Positions 8,229-17,039 are shown, counted from the stretch's first letter. The stretch is DNA of 64,000 bases from Belliella pelovolcani (GCF_900156785.1 NZ_FTOP01000002.1:1-64000), one strand, 5' to 3'. Translations and numbers: made by a program. Notes: generated by a model from the letters alone, not told the origin.

Positions 8229-8322
8229 GAAAGGCAGGGCGGGTGTGACGGATGAGGTACGCCACGAACCCAGTTTAGCATTACTTGGTTTTTGTTGTTA
8301 GACATATGCCCGCCGCTGCCTT
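8229..8322. repeat. GC-rich hairpin-bounded element
   Basis: Bounded by AAGGCAGGGCGGG on the left and CCCGCCGCTGCCTT on the right, which are near-complementary and would form a stem of about 12 bp. A comparable GC-rich element occupies about 7847-7990 and contains the palindrome GGGGAGTGAACTCCCC. No coding content is evident. Confidence 0.5.
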
Positions 8323-8479
8323 AAGATTTTAGCCCCGAGGGGTCGGGGAGATTTTAGATTGGCTTAGCATTGGAGGGTTTTAAAGTTGGGGGTCTGATAT
8401 GTTTCATGGGGGGATTAATTATTGGTTTATTGTAGAGGGATCAAAGGGTAAAGGGATTTCATACCTAGAGAATTTAGGA

Positions 8480-11400
8480 TTAGAAATTGATTCGGAGGCC
8501 TGCAGCAATGCTTCTGAGTGGTTGATTAACTCTGAAATCTGGGTCTAAGGGATCATTTTTTTCTGCCTTCCAGAGAATCCCTACATTGTTGACATAGGTA
8601 TATATTTCAGCACTTTCAAAAGGCAAGGACTTGATTCTTGTTTTATTGAAAGTATAGCCTAATCGGATATCCTGAAGTCTAACGTGGTCTCCTTTTCTAA
8701 CCAAGGACTCTGAAAGTCTGTAAAACACATCTCTAGTAGGGTTTAATGTAGTAGGTAAGGCAGGAACATTTGTTGTCAATTCATCTCCTGGCTCTTGCCA
8801 TCTTTGGTTAAAGTCTGCATGTGTAATCCTTCCTCTCAATAATTCATCATAATTCACTGAAAAATCTCTGTAGAAGTATCCTGTCCTGTAAGTGACATTG
8901 AATGATAAGTTGAAATTTTGCCAATAGAAGTCATTCCTTATTGATCCGAAGGCTGTGGGTCTTGCAGGCCCATGATAATTCACATTATCAAAGCTTAAAT
9001 TTGAAATTATTCCAGTATAATTGGTGCTGGGCTCTCCATTAATAAAGCCCCTTGGTTCACCCGTATTTGGATCAAGACCTGCATCAGGGATGCTGTAAAG
9101 AGAAAAGAGTGGAAATCCTTCTCTTGGTGTAGCTGGTCCATTTCCTGCTGCATTATTGAGATATGAAATTATTGTAGCTTCATTTTCATATCCTGTGACT
9201 TTTTCTTTTACCCAGCTTAATAGGTATGTTGTCTTCCATACAATTCCTCTTTTGAGGTTATTAGATGTCAGCATCAAATCCACACCATTTGTACTGGTAT
9301 TTGCGAAGTTTCCTCTAAAGGAAGTTACCCCAGTTGCTGCGGGAAAAAAGCTGTCACCGATAAGGTCATTTCCATTTTTGAAGTATGTTTCAATTGATCC
9401 ACTTAGCACGTCATTTTTTAAGTCAAAATCAATCCCAAAATTCAGGACATTATTTACTTCCCATCTAAGGTTCGCGTTTGGTGGGTTCCTAATTGTACTG
9501 AAAGGGATTCTTGTCAATTGGTTGGATCCAGCACCCAAAATTCCAGATGTTGTGAATGCTGATAGACTTCGGTTAATGTTTCCATTGGATCCAAAGGTTG
9601 CACGTAATTTTAGAAAAGAGAAAAAATCCCAATTGAAGAAGTTTTCTTCTGAAATATTCCATGCAAGACCACTAGACCATAATGGAACAGCTCTTAGGTT
9701 AACATCTACACCAAATAAATTTGAGGCGTCTTGTCTGGCACTGAATGTCCAGGTGTATTTATCATTGTAGGTCAATCCAACATTTGCGTAATAGGAAATA
9801 AATCTGTCTATAGCTCCATTGTGTCCAGAAGGGTTAGGGATGGTACCAAGTGATCCTGGATTTTGAAATTGTGGAAACCTTCCTAAGAAATTTATGGACT
9901 GGCTGATCCCCAGATCATCATTGTATCCATAATATCGAATGCTATTCCCAAGGCTTTGAAAATCTTTAATTTCATTACCAATTAGTCCATTTAGATCAAG
10001 TTTATTCCCAAATGATTTGTTGAGTCTGAGTTGATTTCTAAAAGTATGACTGAATGCATTTTGGATACTTAAGTCATATATAGATCCTTCTGGGATATTC
10101 CTTAGCAGGTCACCATTGGCATCGACTTGGGAAAATCTATTAATCAAATCTCTTGTCTGAAACAATGCTGTACTCTGTATATGGTCATTTTGAGTGCTAT
10201 TTGTCCAATACTGATAACTTGACTCGATCGAAAGCCATGGTCTAATGTTATATTTTAGGCCAGTTGTAATCCTAATTTCATTTTGAATATTATTTTCACC
10301 GAATTGACCTATTTCATCTAATAGGAAGTATTGCCAATCTAAAAGACCCTGATTGGCTACAGAGTTGATAAATCTTTGGCTAAAATTCTGAATAACAGGA
10401 AGTACGTTTCCATTTTGATCTCTTAATTGAGAATAAGGGAATACATAAGGCGCTATCGTAGAGACAGTGGGCATGTTAGTGCCCGTGGTAATTGACCTTC
10501 TGATATAGTTTAGCCCAAGATTGAAATCTAATTTATCATTAAGAAGTTTCCAGTTGGTACGCTGAGATATGGTGACTCTGTCATTTTTATTGCCTATTTC
10601 AGAGGATAGGTTGTTATCATATCCAAGGCTAAAAGCGTAAGTTCTCCTTGCTGTACCTCCTGTTATGTTTAAGGCTGTCTGCTGCTGTACCGCTGATCTT
10701 TGATAAAAGCGTGACAAATCATTCCTTACATCCTGATTACTAAAAGCATTTAGCATCTGATTTGCTTCCTGCTCGGAGATAAGACCATTTCTATGAGCTA
10801 TCAGGGTTTCTACGACAGGGGACAGTGCATTTTGTGCTATAGAATTTTCTTGTGCATTGTAGAAATTCCTTTGGAAAAGTGTTCTTTCCATTTCTACAAA
10901 ATCTCCAATATTCATTTGAGGTCTATAAAATAAATTCGGCGCTTCAATGATATTGGTATTTGAGGTGAAAGTGATGTTGGTTTTCCCTTCTTGACCAGAT
11001 TTAGTGGTAATTACTATCACGCCGTTTCCTGCTCTTGCTCCCCAAATGGATGCTGCAGCTGCATCTCTCAAAACAGTGATGGACTCAATGTCATTTGGAT
11101 TGATGTTTTCCAATGGACCATCATAAGGAAAATTGTCAAGAATTATCAGCGGGGAAGTTTCCGAAAATATTGTCCCTCTCCCTCTGATACTAATTCTATC
11201 ATTACTGGATGCAGCTCCTGAGTTTCGATTGAATATCAACCCAGACGTTACGTCTTCTAATCTATCTATCAGATTGGTACTTACTCTTCTAGAAATCAAT
11301 TCTTGATCAAGTCCTACAAAGGAACCTGTTGCTCTTTCCTTTGGGATTTCTTGGTAACCTGTAGCGAAAACTTGTACTTCTCCCAAATTGAGATTATCTT

Positions 11401-11716
11401 CTTCCAAATAGATTATCAACTCATTTTCTTGCGGTAGCTTTGTATTGATTTCTCGCTTGACAAATCCTATAAATGATATTTCTAGGGTTATTTCTTCCTC
11501 CCTATTGATTGGAAAATTGAACTTCCCTTCTTGGTCTGTAATTACAACGATATTACGATTCTTGATTTTGACAGTGGCTCCTATTAGCGGTTCCTCTGTT
11601 CCAGAGATCAATACTGTCCCATAAGCTCTATTACTTTGCTCTTGAGCCAATACTGATGCACTGAGAATGATGCTTATGATGCAGGTTAAGCAAAATTTTG
11701 ATAGAATTTTTTTCAT
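8480..11716 (-). CDS. SusC/RagA-family TonB-dependent outer-membrane receptor
   Basis: 1078 residues from the ATG at 11716, which gives the signal peptide MKKILSKFCLTCIISIILSA; the longer frame from 11773 would overlap the upstream gene. Order: signal peptide, CarboxypepD_reg-like domain (about 30-110; GTVLISGTEEPLIGATV), plug domain with the SusC hallmarks (ISIRGRGTI, PLIILDNFPYDG, IESITVLRDAAAASIWGARA, NGVIVITTKSG), then a 22-strand beta-barrel ending in Phe. It imports a substrate through the outer membrane using TonB energy. It starts 20 bp after the TlpA-like gene and is surely cotranscribed with it. The susD partner lies downstream across the repeat spacer. Confidence 0.95.
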   Translation of the reverse strand: MKKILSKFCLTCIISIILSASVLAQEQSNRAYGTVLISGTEEPLIGATVKIKNRNIVVITDQEGKFNFPINREEEITLEISFIGFVKREINTKLPQENELIIYLEEDNLNLGEVQVFATGYQEIPKERATGSFVGLDQELISRRVSTNLIDRLEDVTSGLIFNRNSGAASSNDRISIRGRGTIFSETSPLIILDNFPYDGPLENINPNDIESITVLRDAAAASIWGARAGNGVIVITTKSGQEGKTNITFTSNTNIIEAPNLFYRPQMNIGDFVEMERTLFQRNFYNAQENSIAQNALSPVVETLIAHRNGLISEQEANQMLNAFSNQDVRNDLSRFYQRSAVQQQTALNITGGTARRTYAFSLGYDNNLSSEIGNKNDRVTISQRTNWKLLNDKLDFNLGLNYIRRSITTGTNMPTVSTIAPYVFPYSQLRDQNGNVLPVIQNFSQRFINSVANQGLLDWQYFLLDEIGQFGENNIQNEIRITTGLKYNIRPWLSIESSYQYWTNSTQNDHIQSTALFQTRDLINRFSQVDANGDLLRNIPEGSIYDLSIQNAFSHTFRNQLRLNKSFGNKLDLNGLIGNEIKDFQSLGNSIRYYGYNDDLGISQSINFLGRFPQFQNPGSLGTIPNPSGHNGAIDRFISYYANVGLTYNDKYTWTFSARQDASNLFGVDVNLRAVPLWSSGLAWNISEENFFNWDFFSFLKLRATFGSNGNINRSLSAFTTSGILGAGSNQLTRIPFSTIRNPPNANLRWEVNNVLNFGIDFDLKNDVLSGSIETYFKNGNDLIGDSFFPAATGVTSFRGNFANTSTNGVDLMLTSNNLKRGIVWKTTYLLSWVKEKVTGYENEATIISYLNNAAGNGPATPREGFPLFSLYSIPDAGLDPNTGEPRGFINGEPSTNYTGIISNLSFDNVNYHGPARPTAFGSIRNDFYWQNFNLSFNVTYRTGYFYRDFSVNYDELLRGRITHADFNQRWQEPGDELTTNVPALPTTLNPTRDVFYRLSESLVRKGDHVRLQDIRLGYTFNKTRIKSLPFESAEIYTYVNNVGILWKAEKNDPLDPDFRVNQPLRSIAAGLRINF

Positions 11717-11736
11717 GGCTGATTGTTTATGGTGGA

Positions 11737-13257
11737 TTATTGTTTGAGGTGTGTTTCTATAAGTTTTTTCCATTCTTCAAGCTCAGTTGGGAAATCTGTC
11801 CCTTTCAAAATGGACAGGTCTTTACCGATCAGCATGTGATGGGGGAAGCTTCGGATATTGTAATTGAGAAGGAAAGGATGTTTTTGGTCTAGCGTAGCGA
11901 AATTGACAAAGTCGGCATTGGTATATTTGTTTGCCTTGACGCTTTTGACCCATAAATCATAGCTCCGATCAACAGAGATTGATACTATTTGGAAATCATC
12001 TCGATGACCAAATTCTTCATGGAGTGGTAAGAGAATGTTTTTATAAAATATCAAGCAAGCTCCACAACCTGTATACCAGAGATCTAGCAACTGAATCTTT
12101 CCGCTATTGGCACTCAAATCTGAGGACTGTTGATCTAGCGTAGTAAATGGAGATAGGTCGACCTGACCTCCATTTTGCAGGGCATTGAGAAGGGTATTAA
12201 TATTTTTTGAAATGGCTTCATCTTCTATCAATGGAAGGAAAAATTCTTTTGCCTCTGGGATATCGCTTATTTTTTTGCTGACCTTATTCAGGTAGTTGTT
12301 GATCAAATTATCCCGTTCTGCTCCCCTTGGCAAACTTTTAAGGTAGGTATTGGGGTTCTGATTCCCAAAGTGGTTTGCTGTAATGATTTGCTCTGTCTTT
12401 CCATCTAAATATTGACTTGAGAGTACTTTATATCTTGTCCAATCCTGGTCTTCAAACAGTGATTCAGTGTAGTCCACAAAATCATTATAAGCTTCCTTCA
12501 AGCTTGCTGCATCGGAAAATTGCTCTGTGCGGTTCAACTCATTGTATTTTAGCCTGCTACTCTGGGAAACAAAAAACATAGCCCTTCCCAAGTGACTTAA
12601 AAACATAAGCTTGTAGAGTTCTCCTTTATTGAATTGATAGTATAAGCTATTTAAAGTGGGATTATAGTCATGGTGGTATGCGTTGAGCATTCTTTTGATA
12701 TAGACATTAATGTCATTGTTTGCTATTTCCGTCTGCCTGCCGTAGATGGCATTGGCACTGCTATATTGAGCGTAATTAGATGAGTCATTTAAGAACTTTT
12801 CTTTGTCCTCGACTCCAAAAAAGGAAGACTTGGAAAAGGTGTTTTCATCAATGAGATAATCGATTTCAAATTGAGTTTTGAATTGGTTTGCAGCAGGGCC
12901 GCCAAATACTATCCTACCCTTATTTCTGTCTGCCATAAACTGAATGCTATCACCAGGGAATACCCAATAATGATTGATGATAGCCCTTTGATTGAGGTGA
13001 ACTGATAGCTGGGTAGGTTTATCAATCGTAGGGGTCTGAAAAGAGAAATATGCTTTCCCAAAACCAGCAATAAATAGGTTTCCTGGTTTGAGTTCTTGCT
13101 TGAATAATTCAGTTTTCTGACCAGTATTGAGAGAAATGGTTAAGACATCTTGGGCAGATGGAGGTGTGATTTCACCATAGATCCAAACTGATTGTGCTTG
13201 AACATGAACCATGCTAATAAAAAGGCAAAGTAATGCCAGGGAGTATGTTTTTTGCAT
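11737..13257 (-). CDS. TlpA-like periplasmic thioredoxin-fold protein
   Basis: 506 residues with signal peptide (MQKTYSLALLCLFISMVHVQA). An all-helical or mixed N-terminal region of about 370 residues has no assigned function. A C-terminal thioredoxin fold (about 375-506) carries the active site WYTGCGAC and the cis-Pro region RSFPHHMLIG. Domain order matches long TlpA/AhpC-type proteins of Bacteroidota that accompany SusC/SusD pairs. The CGAC pair suggests disulfide reduction or exchange in the periplasm. It is the first gene of the minus-strand unit and is followed by susC after 20 bp. Together with the MauE-like protein and the two-Cys peptide it implies thiol chemistry on an exported or imported substrate (inference). 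Confidence 0.88.
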   Translation of the reverse strand: MQKTYSLALLCLFISMVHVQAQSVWIYGEITPPSAQDVLTISLNTGQKTELFKQELKPGNLFIAGFGKAYFSFQTPTIDKPTQLSVHLNQRAIINHYWVFPGDSIQFMADRNKGRIVFGGPAANQFKTQFEIDYLIDENTFSKSSFFGVEDKEKFLNDSSNYAQYSSANAIYGRQTEIANNDINVYIKRMLNAYHHDYNPTLNSLYYQFNKGELYKLMFLSHLGRAMFFVSQSSRLKYNELNRTEQFSDAASLKEAYNDFVDYTESLFEDQDWTRYKVLSSQYLDGKTEQIITANHFGNQNPNTYLKSLPRGAERDNLINNYLNKVSKKISDIPEAKEFFLPLIEDEAISKNINTLLNALQNGGQVDLSPFTTLDQQSSDLSANSGKIQLLDLWYTGCGACLIFYKNILLPLHEEFGHRDDFQIVSISVDRSYDLWVKSVKANKYTNADFVNFATLDQKHPFLLNYNIRSFPHHMLIGKDLSILKGTDFPTELEEWKKLIETHLKQ

Positions 13258-13374
13258 ACTTTGAAGGGGTTTGGAGTCTGGGAGGAGGGCTGGAGCGTTA
13301 AGTCCGCCGCGGCGGATAAACTGTTAAGCGTTAAGCGTTACAGCCTGGTGAGTGGAAAGGGGGCTTGGCCGTGG

Positions 13375-13444
13375 ATACCCGTCAGACGGATCAGCAAAGT
13401 ACCGTATGTTTTACACCTCTGGTTTATATCCGTCAGACGGGTAT
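13375..13444. repeat. Inverted repeat built of CCGTCAGACGG palindromes
   Basis: ATACCCGTCAGACGGAT (13375-13391) and ATCCGTCAGACGGGTAT (13428-13444) are inverted copies differing at one base. Each arm is itself the odd palindrome CCGTC-A-GACGG. The 36-bp spacer is unremarkable. It has the form of a small mobile or REP-like element. Confidence 0.65.
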
Positions 13445-13626
13445 GGGCAAAGGTTTTCCAGTCAGAGTAATCTCCTCTGTTAGACTTGGTTAAGAAATTG
13501 ATTGGTATTAGACTTTACTGAGCTTCTGCAGCAGCTGGAAGTAAAGTTGCGAGCACACCCATTAGCGTAGATAGGTTGGAAAAACGAAGTTCATCGGGGA
13601 CTCGTCTCGTCGTAGGTAAAATAGGT

Positions 13627-13833
13627 TCAGATAGGATTTTTGGGTTTGAGTGGAAATAGCCTGTCATACGCTGTCAGCGCTATTTCAAAGCTCAGTACTA
13701 GCATGCTGAGCATGCCAATTTTGGACTCGAAGGCTACTTTTCTCCACAAGAAAGGCAATACGATTCCAAGCTTCTCAGAAATAAGCCTTCTGAAATCTAG
13801 AATATAAAGCTGGATGGTGTTGCTCGCTTTCAT
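13627..13833 (-). CDS. Doubtful small ORF, 68 residues
   Basis: An open frame starting MKASNTIQLYILDFRRLI with a hydrophobic stretch (IGMLSMLVLSFEIALTAY). No family is recognised, no partner gene is in frame with it, and it lies in repeat-rich sequence. It may be chance; listed because nothing else occupies this stretch. Confidence 0.2.
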   Translation of the reverse strand: MKASNTIQLYILDFRRLISEKLGIVLPFLWRKVAFESKIGMLSMLVLSFEIALTAYDRLFPLKPKNPI

Positions 13834-14228
13834 GTTTTTGAAAAGTTTTTAAACGAGTCGGTAGAAAGGAAAAAAGCAATACTTCCAAAAAAAGGAAGGG
13901 CAGGCATTTCTCCAAGTTCTAATGTTACAAGGCTCTGGTAAAGCCGCTATCCTTAGATAGTCCGCACAAAAGAAACAAGGAGTGCCCGCCCTATTTTACA
14001 AAAATAGGGATCGGGACCACTCTTTGAACTCTCGCGCGGAAAATTTACCAGATTTTGTAGCGAGACTCATTGAGCAGTTCCTAATTATAGGTTCTGCATA
14101 TACTTAGAATTACTTTCTAATCAATGTATTTAACCCAAATTTAAAATAAAATTTCTATATAACAAATAATTATTTTTGTTTCATAAATTTTTCTTTTAGA
14201 AATAAGATTGTCATGTCACTTTTAGGTA

Positions 14229-14528
14229 ATGAAAGAGGAGGACAAAAAAAGAACAATTAAAGAGGTTAAATTTAAAGAAGAGTTTGAGGAAATTGGAGCA
14301 CTTTTTAATCAAGGTTCTATCAAATCACTTTCTAGGCTTCATGAGATTAAGCCTACTAATCTTTCCAAAGAACTGAACATGGGTTACTATACTTTTTTAG
14401 ATAAACTCAGCAATCCCGAAAAACTTTCTATCGAGGAAATAATTAAACTATCAATAGTCGTTGGGACTGATTATAGAAGAATTTTGGAGGTTATTTGTGT
14501 TGAAATAAAAAGTAAGTTCGGATTATAA
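14229..14528 (+). CDS. Small XRE-like helix-turn-helix protein
   Basis: 99 residues, basic N-terminus (MKEEDKKRTIKEVKFKEEF), then a helical region whose segment KPTNLSKELNMGYYTFLDKLSNPEKLSIEEIIKLSIVV, given here as two motifs NLSKELNMGYYTF and LSIEEIIKLSIVV, follows the pattern of an XRE-type HTH with the helix that scans an operator. It is the first gene of the defence island, 850 bp upstream of the reverse transcriptase on the same strand. It could regulate the island. Function is otherwise unknown. Confidence 0.6.
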   Translation: MKEEDKKRTIKEVKFKEEFEEIGALFNQGSIKSLSRLHEIKPTNLSKELNMGYYTFLDKLSNPEKLSIEEIIKLSIVVGTDYRRILEVICVEIKSKFGL

Positions 14529-14824
14529 ATTCCAGTCACTTCATCCATAGCCACTCATTATCCCAATCTTCATCCTGACTTGAAGCTAATATTAGCCAAT
14601 GAATAATTTTTCAACTCTTCTGACCTCAGGATTCATTTTTAAAAATATTCCCAGTTACTTACAAAATATTCCATAACTCTTCGGTGAAACAATAATAATT
14701 TACTTCTTCAATTTACAGATTGAATCTATAATCTTCACAAATAACTTCCCAATCTATAAACCTTAAAATTTGAAAAAAATACCCAGAATCGTAATTTTTT
14801 AAATGGATTGTTATATAAAATATG

Positions 14825-14850
14825 AAAATACCCTGTTGGGGGTATTTTTT
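14825..14850 (+). terminator. Strong hairpin with T-run upstream of the RT leader
   Basis: AAAATACCC (14825-14833) pairs perfectly with GGGTATTTT (14840-14848) around a TGTTGG loop, followed by further T. It would end transcription from the HTH gene side, isolating the RT leader that follows. It could instead be the first stem of the leader RNA. Confidence 0.6.
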
Positions 14851-15384
14851 GTTAAAGAGGGATTGGTTAGGTTTGATAATTCAGGTAAAGACGCCATAAT
14901 GGCACCTATCGCACGGAATTGGAATACTCTACGCTATAATGTCGTAGAGAAATTGTTACAAGCAACCCGAGCAGACAGAGACTGCTAAAAATAAAATAAT
15001 GACTAAATAAATTGTATAAGATAAACACAAAGATTTTGGGGGCAGAGGGTCGAAATGATACGTTTTGCAAAATACTACCACGTCTAGGATATACGCTAGC
15101 TGGGAAGGACAATACCAATTTCCAAATTTTCCTTCAAAGGAATTAATGAGGAAAGTGTTATCAACAGCGTAACAACTGTTGAAGCCCTGAAGTTGATTCT
15201 GCGGATGAATTTTCTAAGCATATTTATTGTGTTTATGAATTTACGTACAAAGATAACAATTTCTATACCTGAATTGAGTAGCGTTGCCTCCCTCGAGAGA
15301 GGGTCAAAGCTTCGACAGAGCATGTACATTTTTAACCTGCTACATACTATTTTAGTATCTGCCCCCTTTTTTAAATTTGAAAAA
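14851..15384 (+). ncRNA. Candidate structured leader / template RNA of the Drt2-like RT
   Basis: 534 bp directly upstream of the RT start without a convincing gene but with many short perfect stems: GCCAtaaTGGC (14893), CTCTACG with CGTAGAG (14927-14949), AGCAG with CTGCT (14970-14986), TCAACAG with CTGTTGA (15161-15182), and CCCTCgagaGAGGG (15290-15303). Known for the family: DRT2 and DRT9 reverse transcriptases act on a structured noncoding RNA encoded just upstream of the RT gene. The plus frame is open from 15193 and the minus frame over 15096-15449; neither looks like a typical protein. The RNA boundaries are not determinable here, so this call is inference from position and hairpins. 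Confidence 0.5.
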
Positions 15385-16908
15385 ATGGAATTAGAAACGT
15401 GGTTTAAAACAAAGAAGTATCCACATATAGGTTTACCTATTACAATCAAGGATTATAATTGGGTAAAGGAGTATGTTGAAAATCCCGAAAAGGTTAGGAC
15501 ACATAGTTTTCTTCCTTTAATTCATAAAGTAATCCTAAAAAGAAAGTTTAGAGCAGACAAAGAAGTCCCAGCAAGAAACCCAAGTGGTAAGAGAAAAAGG
15601 AAACTTGCTAAACCAAAAGACCGTCACATTTTCTTTGCATCGCACCTTGACTCATTAATTCTATCCAAATACAATGAAATTTTAGCGACTGCATACGAGA
15701 AGTATATCGAAAATCTAAATTTTAATGAATCAGTTGTTGCATACCGCAAAATTCCAATTTCAAAGGGTTCAAAGAAAAATAAATGCAATATTGATTTTGC
15801 AAAATCAACATTTGAATTTATCCAAAAGAACAATACAAAAAAGCTTACTGCAATCGTTGCTGATGTAACTTCATTCTTTGACAATCTGAATCATAAAATC
15901 TTAAAAAAACAATGGACTAAGGTTCTGAACGAAACTACCCTACCCCAAGACCACTATAATGTATTTAGGTCTCTTACCAATATAAAATACATTGAAGGAG
16001 ACCAATTGTTTGAAAGTTACGGCAATACAATGATGGTGAAAAAGGGGATTCCAAATTCTTCAAACAAATCAGAATTTGTAAGAAAGCAAATAAAAAACAG
16101 CAAATTCTTCAAAGAAAAAGGAGCAAGTCATTATTGTGATAAAAAGGAGTTTCTCAAAAACAACCTAAATCTTGTTATTTCAAAAAACAATTCGGAAGGA
16201 ATACCTCAAGGAAGCCCAATTAGTGCAACATTGGCAAATATATACATGTTGGAATTTGACCAAGAAATCTTTGAAAAAGTTTCTTCCATTGGGGGCTTTT
16301 ATCAGAGATACAGCGATGATTTAATAATTGTTTGCGATCAAGAGCATGAAAATGAAATAATACAATTAATCAGAGATAAGGTTGAAACTCTCGTTGATTT
16401 AAAAATTGAACCAAACAAGACAAAGGTTTTCCGTTTCGAGCATGTAAAAGGAAAGTTTACGGGTTTCGAGATAGATGAAAAAACTAAGACTCCAAATTTC
16501 AATCAGACTTTGGAATATTTGGGCTTTTCGTTTGACGGACGAAGAGTTTTGATAAAAACTTCGGGCTTTTCAAAGTTTTATAGGTCAATGAAAAGCTCAT
16601 TTAAAAAATCAACATCGTTGGCTATTCACAGTAAAAACCCTGACAAGAGTTTATTCAAATCAAGACTTTATAAGCGATTTACACACAGAGGAGCAAAAAG
16701 AAAACTTATTTATAGACCATCAAAGGCGGACAAGACAGTTTACGAAAAAACAAACGAATACTATTGGGGGAATTATTTGAGCTACATTAACAAAGCAAAT
16801 GATTCAATGAAATCAATAAACGGAGAAAATTATGTTCAAAGACAAAGCAGAAAATTTTGGAAAAAATTTAATGATTTAATGAAATTCCATGAAGCAAGAC
16901 TTAAGTAA
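15385..16908 (+). CDS. Antiviral reverse transcriptase, Drt2-like (UG class)
   Basis: 507 residues from the ATG at 15385; the frame is open for 64 more codons upstream, but the family-like sequence begins at MELETWFKTKKYPHIGLP. Seen: basic segment PSGKRKRKLAKPKDR, an ASHLDSLI-Y block, VAYRKIP, NIDFAKSTFEF, palm motif A ADVTSFFDNLNH (about 160-171), motif B EGIPQGSPISATLANIY (about 271-287), catalytic YSDD (309-312) and a C-terminal basic region. No group II intron maturase or retron VTG motif is evident. The ASHxD / FAK / FFDNLDH-type series matches defence-associated RTs of unknown-group class, most like DRT2; DRT9 is the alternative. It stands alone, with a hairpin-rich leader upstream and a long hairpin downstream. 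Expected role: anti-phage defence by reverse transcription of its RNA. Confidence 0.78.
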   Translation: MELETWFKTKKYPHIGLPITIKDYNWVKEYVENPEKVRTHSFLPLIHKVILKRKFRADKEVPARNPSGKRKRKLAKPKDRHIFFASHLDSLILSKYNEILATAYEKYIENLNFNESVVAYRKIPISKGSKKNKCNIDFAKSTFEFIQKNNTKKLTAIVADVTSFFDNLNHKILKKQWTKVLNETTLPQDHYNVFRSLTNIKYIEGDQLFESYGNTMMVKKGIPNSSNKSEFVRKQIKNSKFFKEKGASHYCDKKEFLKNNLNLVISKNNSEGIPQGSPISATLANIYMLEFDQEIFEKVSSIGGFYQRYSDDLIIVCDQEHENEIIQLIRDKVETLVDLKIEPNKTKVFRFEHVKGKFTGFEIDEKTKTPNFNQTLEYLGFSFDGRRVLIKTSGFSKFYRSMKSSFKKSTSLAIHSKNPDKSLFKSRLYKRFTHRGAKRKLIYRPSKADKTVYEKTNEYYWGNYLSYINKANDSMKSINGENYVQRQSRKFWKKFNDLMKFHEARLK

Positions 16909-16964
16909 CAGCGACCATTTAATCAAACAAAGCAGCGAAGACAGGAGGGCAGCTTTTAACATTT

Positions 16965-17039
16965 AGCCCACTAGCCAAAAGTCCATGCAAAGAGCCCTGA
17001 TTGATGTGAAAATCTATCAGGGTCTTTTGGTTAGTGGCT
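16965..17039 (+). ncRNA. Long imperfect hairpin just downstream of the RT gene
   Basis: AGCCCACTAGCCAAAAG (16965-16981) pairs with CTTTTGGTTAGTGGCT (17024-17039), with one bulge and one G-T pair. Inside it AGAGCCCTGAT pairs with ATCAGGGTCT. The whole forms a stem of some 25 bp starting 56 bp after the RT stop. It may terminate the RT transcript, protect its 3' end, or be an unrelated mobile hairpin. No T-run follows immediately, so simple rho-independent termination is not certain. Confidence 0.5.

Larger units (their letters stand above)
7373..8479. repeat. Repeat-filled spacer splitting susC from susD
   Basis: 1.1 kb without a supportable gene. It is built of G/T- and purine-rich runs (TTGGAAGGTTGGAAGG, TTAGTTATTGGGTTATTGGG), five palindromes of the CCCCGAGGGGTCGGGG type (7499, 7729, 7766, 8156, 8333), two copies of a 66-bp composite repeat, and two GC-rich hairpin elements (about 7847-7990 and 8229-8322). 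A 61-codon plus-strand frame here is judged spurious. Confidence 0.75.
13258..14228. other. Gene-poor region before the defence island
   Basis: About 970 bp with no convincing gene. It contains TTAAGCGTTAAGCGTTA tandem units (13324), a long inverted repeat (13375-13444), a weak 68-codon minus frame (13627-13833), and a hairpin of CCCTATTTT and AAAATAGGG at 13989-14009 whose stem can be extended with bulges to 13981-14020. The last 200 bp are AT-rich and probably hold the promoter of the HTH gene at 14229. Confidence 0.6.

Noticed and set aside
9156-9770. 204-residue plus-strand frame
   Set aside because: Antisense shadow of the SusC barrel region.
14803-14988. 61-residue plus-strand frame upstream of the RT
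   Set aside because: Crosses the terminator-like hairpin and two RNA-type stems; more likely non-coding.
15193-15384. N-terminal extension of the RT
   Set aside because: The 64 extra residues show no family pattern and cover hairpins; the ATG at 15385 begins the conserved sequence.
15385-16908. Group II intron or retron interpretation of the RT
   Set aside because: No maturase or endonuclease domain, no intron domain V-like sequence, and no retron-type VTG motif or effector gene; the motifs fit the DRT class better.
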